Shown here piece after piece: positions 24,228-37,975 of a DNA stretch of 64,000 bases; position 1 is the stretch's first letter; each line of letters starts with the position of its first letter. A model generated the notes under the pieces. That model was not told where the DNA came from and made no database searches. It saw only the letters and a program-made list of their open reading frames with translations. Source of the stretch: Plumapathes pennacea (lineage: Eukaryota; Cnidaria; Anthozoa; Antipatharia; Myriopathidae); the NCBI GenBank assembly GCA_964036295.1, contig OZ038470.1:7593078-7657077 (forward strand). Reading direction: 5' to 3'. Position numbers and translations under genes: made by a program.

Positions 24228-26408
24228 AGCTTAACACGACACGTAACATAGCCCCGCCCAGCCTATTGTTCTGCGAGCAAGAGTTACGCGAGAGATCTCG
24301 GCACTGTTGACACACGCTCGCTCGTAACCACCCGTAGCGAGCCATTTTATTAAAACTCCCGGGGTCCATTATCGCTTGTCCATCACCGTGGCTTACAAAC
24401 AAATTGCCGTTTCATAATTCATGAGCAAATACAATTATTTCGATAGGCCTCTTTGAGATTCGCCTCTATCTCGAATCTTCAGTGTCAACAGTATACAAAG
24501 ATCAGAGTCGCGGACATTACTTCATATTGCCGCATTGAGCTGTTGTGAAAAGTGCTGATAAGATGGACCCAAACAGGAAGGGTAACACGATGGGCCGGTA
24601 AAAGCTCCTCACCACTTACTACAAAAATTCTAAAAAGCATTCTAATTTGAGGGCTAAATTATTAAAAGCGCGTACGTCAAAAAGATGTCCCCTTTGAGAG
24701 GCAAGTTTAACATTCTTGGCGAGTCGCAATGTAACCTAGTTTCTGACACTTATCCACGTCTTCGTATGATTAAACTGGCGCAAAGAACTCAACACAATTT
24801 CCGCGAGACAGAAAAGGACACTAAATTCTGTTCTTTTTTCTTCTTCTTCTACAACTACTTCTCTTTAATTTTCTCTTGCTTTTTCTTTTCATTTTCGTCT
24901 CCATGAGAAGCTTAGCGCATAAACGTATCAAAAGAGTGAAAACCTTCAACTGCACCTGCGGTTTGAAGCCAGCTACTATTTCCGAAAAGGTAATCCCTCG
25001 ATTTTGTATCACAGATTGGAATCCTTATTAGGGGGTTGTGTCTGTTTTGTTTGGGATATACTAGGCTCATTAGAAGCTAGCTGAGAAATTTCGTTAAAAA
25101 GGAGACAAAAAAGAGATTTTCATTTAATAAGCCTGGCTACCGAATGCCTGTCACATCAAACCAATCCTCGACCTAAATCGTTTATAACGAAAATCGTTAT
25201 TGTTTTGCGAGCAAACGGACGCTGTTTTCTCTCTGTAAATATTTTACTCTGGGATACTCAGAGCAAGTTTGTTCGAGGCGTACTCGCAATTTTTTTTTTT
25301 TTCCTGAAACGTGTCAAACCAAGGTTGACCGGTTCCCTTTGCGGTTGTCATAAGTGTCAACTTGCGCGTGTGTGGGAAGCGAGAAAAAAACGAAAGATTT
25401 TCGAGTCCCATTTCTCATTTCCGGAGGCTGAGGTAATTAATTAACAAATTTAGCCTCCGTCAATCATTCCACAAAGCCCATCTCCAGGTGTTTTGTCCGA
25501 CAGCTGTAGGATATTTTGTTATTATAATGGCGAGAATTTCAAATTACCTCTCGAGACCGCGGCTTGTATTTGAGACGGTTAAATTTCTGTAAAGCGGCCG
25601 AATTTTTGCGCAAGCTGCGATTACGAGTAACTCTTGACGAACAATTAAAAACTTCAATCACACAACTCTATCTTCCAGACGTGGCATGTTTGAGATTTCT
25701 CTGGCAAAATGAGCAGCCGAAAACAAGAAATATTGACTCACCAACTTAACACGAAGGAGCCCCGCAAACAAGCTCTATTTGGCTGTTTACGATTTCCAAT
25801 GTTAAAACCTTCTTTAAATGTTTGTACCGCGATATAAGGCAATGTGAATGTGTACTAAAACATATTCCTCAAGTAAAGAAACTTCTCAAACTCCGCCAGA
25901 GTACTTCAATTATCTCCAATTTAGATCTATTTGCGCATGAAAACCGCACTATACGCGCTGTGAGGTTTTGGCGAATGACTCAGTTGCAACTTCGACGGTT
26001 CTCATTTTTATGTAGAGAGGAATGTTGGTTCTTTTTTAGAGCTGAGGCGACTTATTCGTCTCGTGACTACTTCTGAAATTTGACAAGTTAGGATTACAGG
26101 CTTTTGTCGGAAGCGCTTTGCTCTACGTAAAGCTCAAAGCACAGCAAATAAGCAAAGAGAACTAAGGATTTCTTAGTTACCAAAGAGCTCGAGAGGTTAT
26201 TTAATTTGAGAGCTTTGAATTGCCGCGTCTTCCTATCATTATCTCGAGCTGTTAATGCCTTTGGAACTAGAAAGAATAGCTAATTATATTGATGGCCCAC
26301 TTCCTATATTTCCAAATGTATTTAAAGAAGAGCTAACAATTAAGCATATCCAGCTTCTGATAAAGAAACGTACGCCCAAATACATCTCAGAGCGTTAGAT
26401 GCTACAAA

Positions 26409-26433
26409 AACAACAACAACAACAACAACAACG
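26409..26433. repeat. CAA microsatellite
   Basis: About eight uninterrupted CAA units. The neighbouring frames reading poly-Val or poly-Asn are artefacts of it. Confidence 0.9.
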
Positions 26434-29400
26434 TTTATGAATCTTACATGAAGCACCTGTCTGGTTACTCTGCTCACTAAGCACGAGAAATTTACTGGTA
26501 CAGAATGACAGGTTCCTAGCAATTACCATGTGGCTAAGGGAAATCTTAAACCTCACTTATCCAAAAACGGGACGGGTGGTGAACAAGGAAAGTGGCGAAT
26601 GAACAACGAAGGAACGGGTGCAGTACTAATGAGGTGTAAGTGTGGTTAAACTGAACTGAAACGCCGCTCGAATAAGAGGGACGACGTTATGCGGATTTTA
26701 GAGGCATTTGTCCAAACACTCGGTGATTACTTCGGCGTGAGCAGGAAATTCTTTTTCCGCAGTCATCAACAACAGATCGTAATCTACACGAGGAGTGCTT
26801 GATACACGTGCACTAAGTCTGCTCTCTAAGCAGATGCGCACGTATATACGCCGATAAGAACACTGTATCTTTGGAAAATAAGGATCGTGATCTTAAAATA
26901 TACTTCTGCGTTTTGATCAATTAGGGAGTATACAGGGATTAAACTCAATTTCGGTGCCGACTTCAACTAGCCCAAACCAACATTGTTATCTTCAGGAAGA
27001 ATTCCTTTCAAGCTAAGGAAGTTGTTTTTTCACCCGGTGAATGCCCTTGTGACGATGACACAATTTCAAGAATAGCTAGCTAGTGGGGTTATTTTTATCC
27101 CCTGGCAGTGTACAGTTCAAACCACATACAGGAAGAGTGATAAATGGCTGGTATTCTAAAGTGCGAAATGCACGAACATCGGGTGCTGACAGGTTTAGAC
27201 ACAAAGTTAGATCAACCCTTACGGTCTTAATGGATAGAAACTCGTGTCAACTCAAATCCACAGCGCGGGAACACAACAACTATTGAACCACTGAACATTG
27301 GACTGATTTACCGATAGGAAATCACAAAACCCGTATATTAGAGACGTTTGTAGCAGTTTATAGCGTGGGTTTTACGGCGAGAACGGCGCCTAAGGCCTCG
27401 TCATGCTCAACGTTGATTTTTTTCTCTCCTAAGCAAACACAAAAGAAAATGTTTGCATGTCGGCCCTTGGTGGACAATATTTGAATAACCCTTTTGGATT
27501 AGAATTAGAGACGAATAGCACGCGGCGAAAAATCGAAGAGTACTTTAACATTGAGACGGTTAAGACATCGCTTGGCTGCACAAACTCTTCCTCTTTTTAA
27601 TGCCAGAGAACTCGCCCCTTCGCTCCCTCGGAAATTCAATTTGTTTTCGCTGATGCACACGCTAGTGTGTAGAAAGATAACGAGATCAAATAACTTACAA
27701 GCCGGAAGGTAAATCTTAGTGAAGAAAGTACTCTATTTTATCGTTAAATTCCCCGCTTGGAGGGTTCGACTAAAAGATAAGATTCTTGATACACGATCCG
27801 GCCAAGCTCACGCTAAGGAAAATACCGCATTTTTCAAAGAAACTTGTCACTCCCGCACTAAAGAAAAAATTCTCGTGGTTATATTTAATGCTATTTTTTC
27901 CTCCTTCTTGTTTCTCTAGGTATCTCTCTTCGGCCCCGAGTTAATGAAGTCAAAGTGAAACCTAACAGTTGTTATTCCAGCACAAGGGGCTTGTCAAGAT
28001 CGCTTTACGACTGTCAAGGCTAAAATTGAAGAAATAGATTTTGTGAAGAGATCTCTCTGACACGGAAGATCCGGCCCTCGGAGCTTGTGTAAAAAGGAAA
28101 GCCTACAAAAACTACCCGTGAGAAATGTTATACCATAAGTGCAGGTTTATATAGTACACTATGAATATCCACGTGAAGTCACTAAGAAGCCTTATTTTAC
28201 AAGATATGAGAAACATAGGCTTTTCATTAGGATCCTAGTGAAATCTCACCTCAGAGAAACCTTTGTGGGGCAGACTTGGAAGGCGGAATATATTCTTGAA
28301 ATAATGGCACTACACCCGCCGACTGTCGTGGCAATTTGCAGATTGGAAACATGAGATGTTTGAAGCTCTTATAAACGTCACCGCGCGCATTTGAAAATCA
28401 TTGTTCCCTCCTGTCGGTGTTATTTCCAATTAAAACTTGCAAGGACATTGGGTCAGGTTGCTATTCTCGACGGCCATTGGCCAATAAAGCACTTATTTTC
28501 ATGCAAACGATTTTTCACGGGCTTCTTGACGAGCTGTCAAAAACCCAGCCCATAACCCTTTATTTCCATTCTCTTTTATTTAGCGGCCGCCAGTTTTCAT
28601 CTTTCTTCCGCCTATATATCGCTATTATACGTCACGCCAAGCGCTCACTCTTTGTCGGTAACACTCTCTGGTTTTGAGCGGCCGTTCGTTAGAAGTATTT
28701 CGCGTGGTTTACAAACAAGCCTGTGCGAGTTTCGCGTTTTTGACCCTGATCTGCAAAGTTGCATCCTGGAAACCCGGGGCGGCGCAAGAATCCTTGTAAT
28801 TTAAACCACTGACATTTGGGGAGTAATTTCCGCTGTGTTCCACTAAAGAACTTTCATTCAATAGGCTAACACAAACACGCACATTAACAATGATGAGGAA
28901 AGCTAATCGGGCTCTTTCACATTCTCGCTGGTGGTTTTGTGAGGCAAATGAAGCATTACTTCAGTCGGACATTTACCACAAGTGAATGAGTTCTAACGAC
29001 CTCGATGGTTTTTGTTATGAATTTTTGCTGTTTTTTATAAGCGGTAGTTAGTATCATACCACCGGAACAAAAAAAACACAAAATAATAATGATATATCAA
29101 CGCATCGCCTGAATCGTTCAATCTTCCATTTTAGGAGGAATTCGATAAACCTGTGAGTCGAAATGGAATCAGTTTTATTTTGAAGAAACGAACAGCGACC
29201 ACCGGACGTTGACTGATGTTTACTTTGCTTTGTAGAATCAGAGAGATGAATAAAAACTGCTAAATATGCGTTAAAATCCCAGAATGATGCCTAAAAGCTG
29301 GTCACAAAAGAAAAAAGAAACCATCACATACACTGCTCTGAAGGAAAAGTTATATAAAAAAGCAATTTTAAACTGCTCTTAAGATTTACTCCGACACAAA

Positions 29401-29723
29401 TGTTCTTTTGACACCCGTAAAACTCTCATTAAATAGAAAATATCTTTTGGTTATTAAAACAAGTTGAAGAGTCAAATTGCTACATTATAATAGATGCTAA
29501 TATCCTGCGCTCAAGAGAAACACAACTGCTAGGTCACGTTTTTCATCTCAGAAATAATATATATTTTCGACTCGATATTCAGAGGATAAGGAATGAGATA
29601 ACTTGACTTCCATGTTATACTCCTTAAATAATTTCTTTCGCAACGTTAAGATAAAATCCAAATTAATTTCTTTTTAATTTCATGTACGACCGCGTCCACT
29701 GCGAATGCCACATTTGATTTCAG

Positions 29724-29763
<40 letters not shown>
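29724..29763. repeat. Poly(A) run of 40
   Basis: Forty consecutive A residues follow CATTTGATTTCAG. No retrotransposon body is recognisable upstream, so it is either a SINE/LINE tail with a worn body or a simple mononucleotide tract. Confidence 0.9.
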
Positions 29764-29765
<2 letters not shown>

Positions 29766-32700
29766 TGATCTGGACAAAACTAGAAGTAAAAAGTGAATTT
29801 TGAGTGTAAAGCAATACTTCAGCTACTGCGACAACTGGTGATCTCCCATTTGAAAAGCTTTAAAACGCCACAGACGTCCAAAAGATCAGCTGTTGCTTTG
29901 TGACGGTCACGAGCGCTCGGGGCGATTAGGTGATATTGTTTAGCTTATGCCATTCGAACTGTAGTCATTTGACAATCTTCCTAACAAAGAGATCGTTTTT
30001 ACTTCTTTTGTGTCGGTTCGTTTTAGAATTTGCGTTTCACGCTTCGTTGTGGTTTTGTGAAATTGTCATTCAGTCCGATGTCTTTTATGAGCACGGTGTG
30101 TTTGTTCAGGCTGTCTAACGAGTAACACAACAGATGAAACACTGCTCAAAAGGTCCCAGCCTCCCTACAATGGCTTGTCATTTAGTTGCTTGTTTAGGTA
30201 AAATGCTTTCAGCCAAAAAATGTTCAAGATTCAGCTTTAACATTTCTTCTCTGCTCTGCATTCTTTTTTGCTGGATATATATTTTTGTAATAATCTCGCC
30301 GGCGGCATTTAAAAGGTTATAAAACTGCAATGCCAAACAATTATTCAATCAAGTTTAACACCGCGCGCGGAAAACATTGAATATTTATAAATATATAATT
30401 TCTGCGCAATATACTCCATGAGGAGGTCGCACATCAGCCGTACAAGACATTTTAAAACTGACGTCCTTCACTCTGTTACAATGCGAGAACTAAAATTGGC
30501 AATCGACGTTAAATGGTTTTCGTACTGGAAGCGCGAGATATTCGACTTCCAGAAATTAGAAGTGGTTTCAACGCTCCGCTTTTCAAGAAATTGTTCTAAG
30601 TTATACTCACAACACTCTATTGGACATGGACAAGCAAATCAAAACCCATCACGTGCTCGCATAAAAGCTGACTAATATTCGGCGCTTCTGACCATGCAGT
30701 ATAATTACAAAAAGGAAATAAAAACATATTCAATATACAGCTTTTCCAAATGTTGCAAACTAAGGTGATAATACTTCTTAAGAGACTATAGGAGCTTTCA
30801 GTGGTAGCCAGATTTGTTGCTTGGTATGTATATGAAACTGCTTGGCTTTAATGTAAGGTAAAGATTTCTCACGGATCGTAACAAAAAGAAAAACACTCTC
30901 CTTTCGTGACAGAAGTGGGCGTCACATTGTTATGGGCTAAAGAAATGCACCACCAGGCGAACTCTATCTGTTGTTCAGGTTCTCACAGGTGCATAGAGCA
31001 AAAGAAAACAAAACAAAGTTTCATGAAAGAAAAAGACAATCAGAAAGCATACAATGATCTTAAACAAAGGCAAAATATCCAATGTCGGGATGGTCATTTT
31101 GTGGGGAAAACTTTAAACTGCGACAGAGGAACGAAATCAATTGGTGTTCAATCAGAAGAAACCATTCGAGAACACCCATGATGCGCCTTTATTAGCCTAT
31201 GAGGCTTAAGTTATAATATTGATAGTAGTTTTGAAAATGCTTAGTAAACAAATATGCACAATGAGAATGTACTCGGAGACTGCTTCCAATTTGAATGGTC
31301 ACACTTTTGTACGCTTTCTGTATCAAGAAAAGACTCATGACATGCATGTTTCACTTTTGAATTAAGTTTCTTAACTCCCAAACACTCTATGACGTGAAAT
31401 TGAAACTCCAATTGTATTTAAAGTAAATGACGTGCCGGACGAAACCTAAAAAAGTGCATAGAACAGAACTTCTAGTTTCGATGGGCACGTCTAATATTGA
31501 GCTCATATTTTAACAAAGAAGACGATTTGGCCGCAGCTGACAAAACGACTTAAACAACTGCAGTTAGCGAGCAATTAATATCACTCATAAAGCGACCCAT
31601 TATACCAGGTCTCCTATTCACTCATTTTCAACTTTATATAACGGCGCTTCTGGTTACTGAGTTCACCGATACCGGACCAAAAATGCATCAAAACACATTA
31701 CACAGAAACTTCCTCAAAAACAAAGGCTACGAACTGTAAACCCACAGAGATCGAAAGTACGACTTTGTCGCATGAGCACCGCACCCATCAGAATATTTCA
31801 ATCCATCTATATGGGAGTGTTAGCATGAGCTTGCACGTTTTGTAGCTATTTTAGCTTCTCGACGGGATTTTAACTTTAAAAATAGAGATAATTTCCGATT
31901 TTAGAGTTAAATCGCTCCGGCATATTCAAACACTTGACTGACATAATGTCATATTTTTATCCTTATGGATTGGATTCCACTCGCGACAATTCTCAGCACA
32001 TAAACAGTATGAGCACGGGTTTGCTTCCAGCTAACAAACACAGAGTGTTTGAGATGTTCAATGGCCAATTTTTAGGATACCCCGACACATTATCATCATA
32101 ATAGAGCGCCTTATCTCCGGTGTACCAAAAGGCTGACCCAAATGGCGCACGATTCTGTCGGTGGACGGCTATCATTAAGTTACCGGTGAATAACTTTAGT
32201 ATGTACTTAATTAACGTTTGCCGTGAAAAAAGTGAATTTATACCATCTCAGGTAAAAAAAAAAAAAAACTACCTAACACCACAACACTCACAACAGCACC
32301 ATAAATTTCACCGCCAACACCACCATTATCTACAGAATCGTCGATGCTACAACTGCTGTCAGTATAGATCATAGCTATTACTAGTCTGCTGCAGCTGCTG
32401 AACCACCAGCACTTTTACTCCGGACCCATTTAAAAATTGTTATTTTACTGAAACTAGTTCATCTACTCGGCTTTCCTCTGCTCCTTTCACTCACTCCTAT
32501 CCTATAGTTCTCTGGTCTTCACCAAGTTTCATAATTGAGGACTAACTTGTCACCAAATGGATCATTAAAAACCCGCAAAAGATAAACATTTACCTAAGTT
32601 TCTCGCGCGGTAAAGTCAAATACGTTGCCGACTATCTGCGATTTCAGTGTAGCTCACAACAAACGTCACTACCGCAGAACTCCCGTGTACGTCATAGAAT

Positions 32701-35700
32701 TCCCTCATCCAGACTGGGCTCGTTTAGACGAGCAAAGAAATTGAGCCACACTCTTGCCGACAAACATTCTATTAAACAATTGGCGAAGATCATTGTGTCA
32801 AGCTATCCAAGTGAAGCGTGTTGTAGATAAACAAACGATTTTCTTCTTATCAGAAAACAAACAATTCGTGCAAACGAAGGCTCATCGGCCGCGCCGAAGT
32901 CAAAACCGCAAGAAGCCTGCTACAGCAATCAGCAACAAAAATGGCAGAAATCGTTTAGAAGTTAAAAAACACTGCTCGCTCTCCCGATAATCCGAGTTTT
33001 TCAGCTGGTCTGAGCTTCTAACTAAACACGACTACATAAAGCATTGTTTACTTTGTTAAATTTTGCTCACAACAATTCCGGAGTGTTTGGCAAATATTCG
33101 CCAGGTCTGTGAGCTAAGGAACGATGCGAGATTCCCCGCAGTAAACCTAATTCTGGTAATAAAATGAAATAACCAACTAACCTTAGACGCGTGAACGAGT
33201 CGTTCTACAAGGAGTCGATCATTTGAACAGCCATGAGTATTCACCGAAACATTAGCTGGCAACCCACTTCTGACAGTCCATTGTTTTGTCGTTTGTATTG
33301 TGTGTGTGTGTCGACTGAAGTCTTCCACAAACTGGTGGTGTATAGAAACCTGACTTGAACGTATCACCTTGTTAGGTCGCACACGGCGTACTTTCCATCC
33401 TAAATATAGTTGAGGAAATTATCGAAACCAAAACAGCTTTTCATAAACCGATGGCAACTCACCGCGGTAACAAGATAGGTGGAGCAACCACACAAAAGGC
33501 TGAACGATTAAAATCATGATTCTTTAATATTTTATACATACCAACCTGAAACCAGCCTATGTGCGCTTTCAAATTTTCCAGATGCTCGCATCTTTCCTTT
33601 TTTTTTTTTTTTTTTTTGGACAAGCGGTTCCAATTTCCATTATGTGCGCGCGCCAAAAAATCCCCCGAATTTCATCGGGGTTTGTAACTCGACCGACATT
33701 TAATTACAGTTTCGCTGACAACGCCACGTGACACATTAATGGTTGTACCTCGCTTTCTAAACCATTGTCGTGTTTTTGTTTCCGAGTAAAACGCAGCTAA
33801 ACCTCTCGTGTTTGAAGTCCCTAAAGCTAGTACCTGTTTGTGGACACACTAACAGCCTCGCCCGTTATAATTGAACCTCAGGTTTTGAACTGCGACATTT
33901 ATCCGCGACAAATATTGACTTATCTCGCGATGACTTTAAATCTGCACTGAACGCTTCGTGGTTGTGGGCAAATAAAACGAACTTTCCACCGAACAGAGAC
34001 CAGTGACAGGGAAATATCCCCCACTGTGCTGGTAAGCATAACATCGCCTCCGCATAACGTCCTTAAAAACGTGGTTTCATCACAGTCTTATATGGAAATT
34101 ATCAAATGTGACATAAATTGACATACTGTCTGCCAAACAGAATAGTATGCGCGAGCTTTCTTCTTTCTTAATAGACAAGTCAACATAGATTGTATGAGCT
34201 TCAGAAAGAACACTGTTCACAGCAGAAAGAGAAAATGTTCTCGCCACGAAAGAGTAATCACAATGAACACCAGAAAACACTAGTCACAGTATTAAAATAT
34301 TTATAACTCTTTACAATACCAATTTAATCTTACTGGGAGGTGTTTAGGGGAAAACAAACAGTCCAAACACAGTGAAATACATTCATCGTTCACTACAGAA
34401 TTCACAGCTTTAAGCGACCAGGACTTGCACAGATCACCGGACGACAAACTTCAAATTTCAATGTAATCAAATCGTATTGTTGAGGCTCACAAAAGGAAAG
34501 AGCAAAAGTGTCTGAAGCACCTGTAAAAGGCTGTTCGTCCGAGAGCCAATAACGCCTCCAGGCTCGCGCCGTCAATGAAGTCAATTAAATGCCGCTGTCG
34601 CCGAAAGCTTTCGTCTTTAGAGAGGAAATCAAATACGTACAGCCAGCGAAATGGGCAATTTAGGGATTATAATTCAGTTAGAAAACGGCCTCTTGCCATC
34701 TGGTGTCAGGACTATGTTTTTATAAAAGAAAATGAAGTTAAATGTCCAAAGTTTAAAATTACGTGTCGACCCGCTAAAATGTATTTTTATATTCTATTTT
34801 AGAACTTTCAACAGTCACGTATACGATGAGATGATTGATTATTTCGACTCCCAATCGTTCTTCCAGGCCGTTTTCAATTTACGAAAGTTATTTTTACCAG
34901 TACGGTAGTTCTATGTTTTCCCAACCACCCCTCCCCCCTCTCTAGCCCTTCTGGCTTCCTGAATTCTACGAATATTTGTATTCCTAGGAAAGAAATAGGG
35001 ATATTTCCATTTTCACAGAACCTAATGGTGTAGACCAATTTAGCCCTTGCTTTGATCAGTTTTTGGTAATTTCAAGATCGTAAATCGGCAGTGTCGCGTT
35101 CCAGTGTAGTTTATCCGTTTTTAGTGTACGCACTTCTGGTTCTTCGGGAAGATATATGAAGTCTTACATGATGTCCACGACTATTCGACCATGTATGCAC
35201 ACGGAATTGAATAACTGCACATATGTTGGAAAGACACAATATAATGGAGTCAGATAGGACCACCTTGAAAAGTAAAAAGCTTCAGAAAGAGACACCGCGC
35301 ACAGTTCGGGTTCTGGATCTAAGTTCTCTATTAACCTGTAGTCACGACATTTTAGAAAGCTTTAAATTGCTTAAGCGTGGCACCTTTTTAATCTAACTTA
35401 TTTGGCAGACAAAAGCACGAGTTCACGAGGGAATAAATCATGTTTAAGTGGCATCAGTCACACACGAGATCTGTGTACTTTTCGCCGGTTCAACGCCGGA
35501 ATAATCAGTGGTCTTTCAAACTGCATTTTAAAATATTTCTCGCGTCGGGTGTCAATCATAAAAAAGGTCCTGAAAAGATCCCAAATTGGCGTCAACTACA
35601 GTCCGCATTTGCACTCGAGAACGTGCCGCACAATTTCCCCCCAAAATATAGGCTTTTGTTTTGCCGGCATGGTAAGACAATCCGCTTAGAGAGCACATGT

Positions 35701-36769
35701 TAGTTTAGTCAGGTGCACCGATGTCTGATCAACTGAACTGAAGGTTTCAAGTTTCAGCATTAACAAAATTATATTTCGTTTCAGCGCTAACGTGATCAAA
35801 TGTTCGTATGCCCCACGATCTCCGTTTTCAAATTCTTCATAAAAAAACGAGCAACTGCTGGCAAAAATTTCTCGCTCATTCACACCCAACTTCCCCTTGA
35901 TATTAGAGCAAACATGACGAAACCTGACGCTTCTCGGTTCGTCTCGAAAGTCAAAGTCATCGCACACATGAGAATCTTTCAAGTCCTTATAGTTTTTCCC
36001 ACTACAGTCTGCCGGCTACCGCATTAAAACTTTGGAATTGTTTAGCAAATAACAGAAACAGATGGGAGTCTTGTTTGAGCTCCATTTTCGCTCCGGGGGT
36101 TCAGTGGCATATAATTGTATTTCAAAGCGTTGTGGCAAAGTAGAGAGTAAATATTGAACTTATCCTTCACGAGTTGGTAAACATCACCAATATAAGAAAC
36201 ATGCTTACCTGCCAAGAAGATGAAAGGCTGTCAAACAGTTCACAACTGCACAAAACTCAGTCCGTGGAACGTTTAGATCTATAATACGAATAGTGAACCG
36301 TCATGTGTTAATCATGGTAGCTACGAAAGGGTTTCTTCTTCCTAACCAATGCTGAAAAGGACACACAAATAGAAGCCAGCACTTACTTTCGAGAAAATGC
36401 CTTAGTTGCTTTTAGCTTAGGAGCGCAAGTTCGGAATAGTACATTCGTAATCACAATTTCTTTTTTTATAATTTTCCCGAGCGAACAAAGGGTTGTGGGT
36501 ACCGCGTCTTAAATTACTTCAAAATATTCGTGGAGTTGCCCTTTGTCCCGAACATATGCAAATGATCCTAAAATTTGCTTTATGTTATTTCTATTTCCCT
36601 CAGTAAAATACCAAGATGTTCATTTCACTGGACCAGTACTTTTGTTTCTCGAAAGTTTCTTGATTCCTCCAAACTATATTGTTGAAAATATAACTGAAAT
36701 TATCATCGTTTATCGTTTCAAACAGAACTACGTGCATTTTTGTGGATGTAGGTAGAGAGCCTACAGAGT

Positions 36770-37080
36770 GGATAGAGGAAGAGAAACATTATCGAGACAA
36801 GAACAAGAAACACAGACAAACGATAAAGAGGCAGAGAGCCAGCCATAGATTAATACAGAAGGACTATCAAGACGGCAGACCAAGACGGAAAAACAGTGGA
36901 AAAGGAACAGTATTATTAAGACAAGACAAGAAGAACAAATTTACAAACGACAAAAAAGCAGAAACAAACAGACAAAGAGAACTAGGAACAAAAATAACAC
37001 TTTCTCAGAGACACAGTGACAGACTTACTCACAGACAGACAGACAAACAGACGCAGAAACGCCGGAAGAAGAGAAAGTCA
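36770..37080. repeat. Low-complexity purine / ACAGA-rich tract
   Basis: Degenerate ACAGA, GACAA and CAGA repeats, with CAGACAGACAGACAAACAGA near 37035. A 136-codon open frame through it is almost entirely Lys, Arg, Gln, Asp and Thr and reflects composition, not a gene. Confidence 0.7.
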
Positions 37081-37827
37081 AAAAGCCAAGGACAAAATTA
37101 CAGATGGTGTCAGCGGACCCGTGTCATGAAAAGCAGTCGAGCTCTTCAGTAGTCTCTCCACGGTATCATATCACGAGGGACGCACGTGTATTCCTGCAAG
37201 CTGCCCCCAACGGCCCCCAACATACAAAGCGGGGAAAACGGTCAACATCACAACTTAATGAAAATCAATCGCTTCCTTTCTTCTACAGAAATTCAGCAAA
37301 CAATCTAAACCATGCAAATTGCTTGTGAATGTTGAAGGTCGGTATATGAATACAGTGATCAAATACAAAATTATGAGTGGCATTTGTTCATCATCCTTGA
37401 GAGCTTAGTGGCTGCTTTTTTGCCTTTCTACACACGAGGAACTTGTAAAACAGTTTAAGGTTGATTGACGTGAGGCTCAAACTTAGTGGTGCTAAAACAA
37501 GAAACCGAGCCGACAACTGATTAGTTCTCGTGCAACTGGCGCGTTATTGATTGACGTTCCCCACAGAATTAACTACTTATGATCTCCCAACAGTAGACAA
37601 TACTTCACACGAGGAAAGGGAAGCTCGTATCACCCTCCCAAACATGTTCTGTAGGATGTGACAATTGCAGATTATCGCGTGGCCTAAGTACATTTGCTGT
37701 CAACTTTAAAGTTTCCGATACATATGTAGATGGTGCAGGAAATAGACTAGTTTTTCTCGCCCAACGACACAGAATTAGTTTAGTCAGGACAATCTGTTGA
37801 ACCCACAAGGATTCGCTAGCCTCTCCC

Positions 37828-37975
37828 CGAGGACGCTGAAAATCTGCTCATTATACTATTACAAGAATTAAGGCGTGACACTGCTAACTGTCTCTCTTTT
37901 CGGCCAAGGACGCTGAAAAACCAGTGTTACGAGAAATTAAGTTGCGACACCGCAAAGGTATCTCTAATTCACTCC
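37828..37975. repeat. Imperfect tandem duplication, unit about 80 bp
   Basis: GAGGACGCTGAAAATCTGC followed by ATTAAGGCGTGACACTGC is repeated with changes as AAGGACGCTGAAAAACCAG and ATTAAGTTGCGACACCGC. Each copy ends in a version of TATCTCT or TGTCTCT. It is noncoding. Confidence 0.55.

Noticed and set aside
27719-28354. A pair of short plus-strand frames upstream of FoxA
   Set aside because: There is no shared frame, splice pair or domain connecting them.
35402-35703. Two overlapping plus-strand frames of 87-95 codons
   Set aside because: They overlap each other in different frames, have no recognisable motif and lie in the gene-poor region.
36742-37152. A 136-codon Lys/Arg/Gln-rich frame
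   Set aside because: It follows a degenerate ACAGA/purine repeat tract, with no domain and no splice or promoter context.
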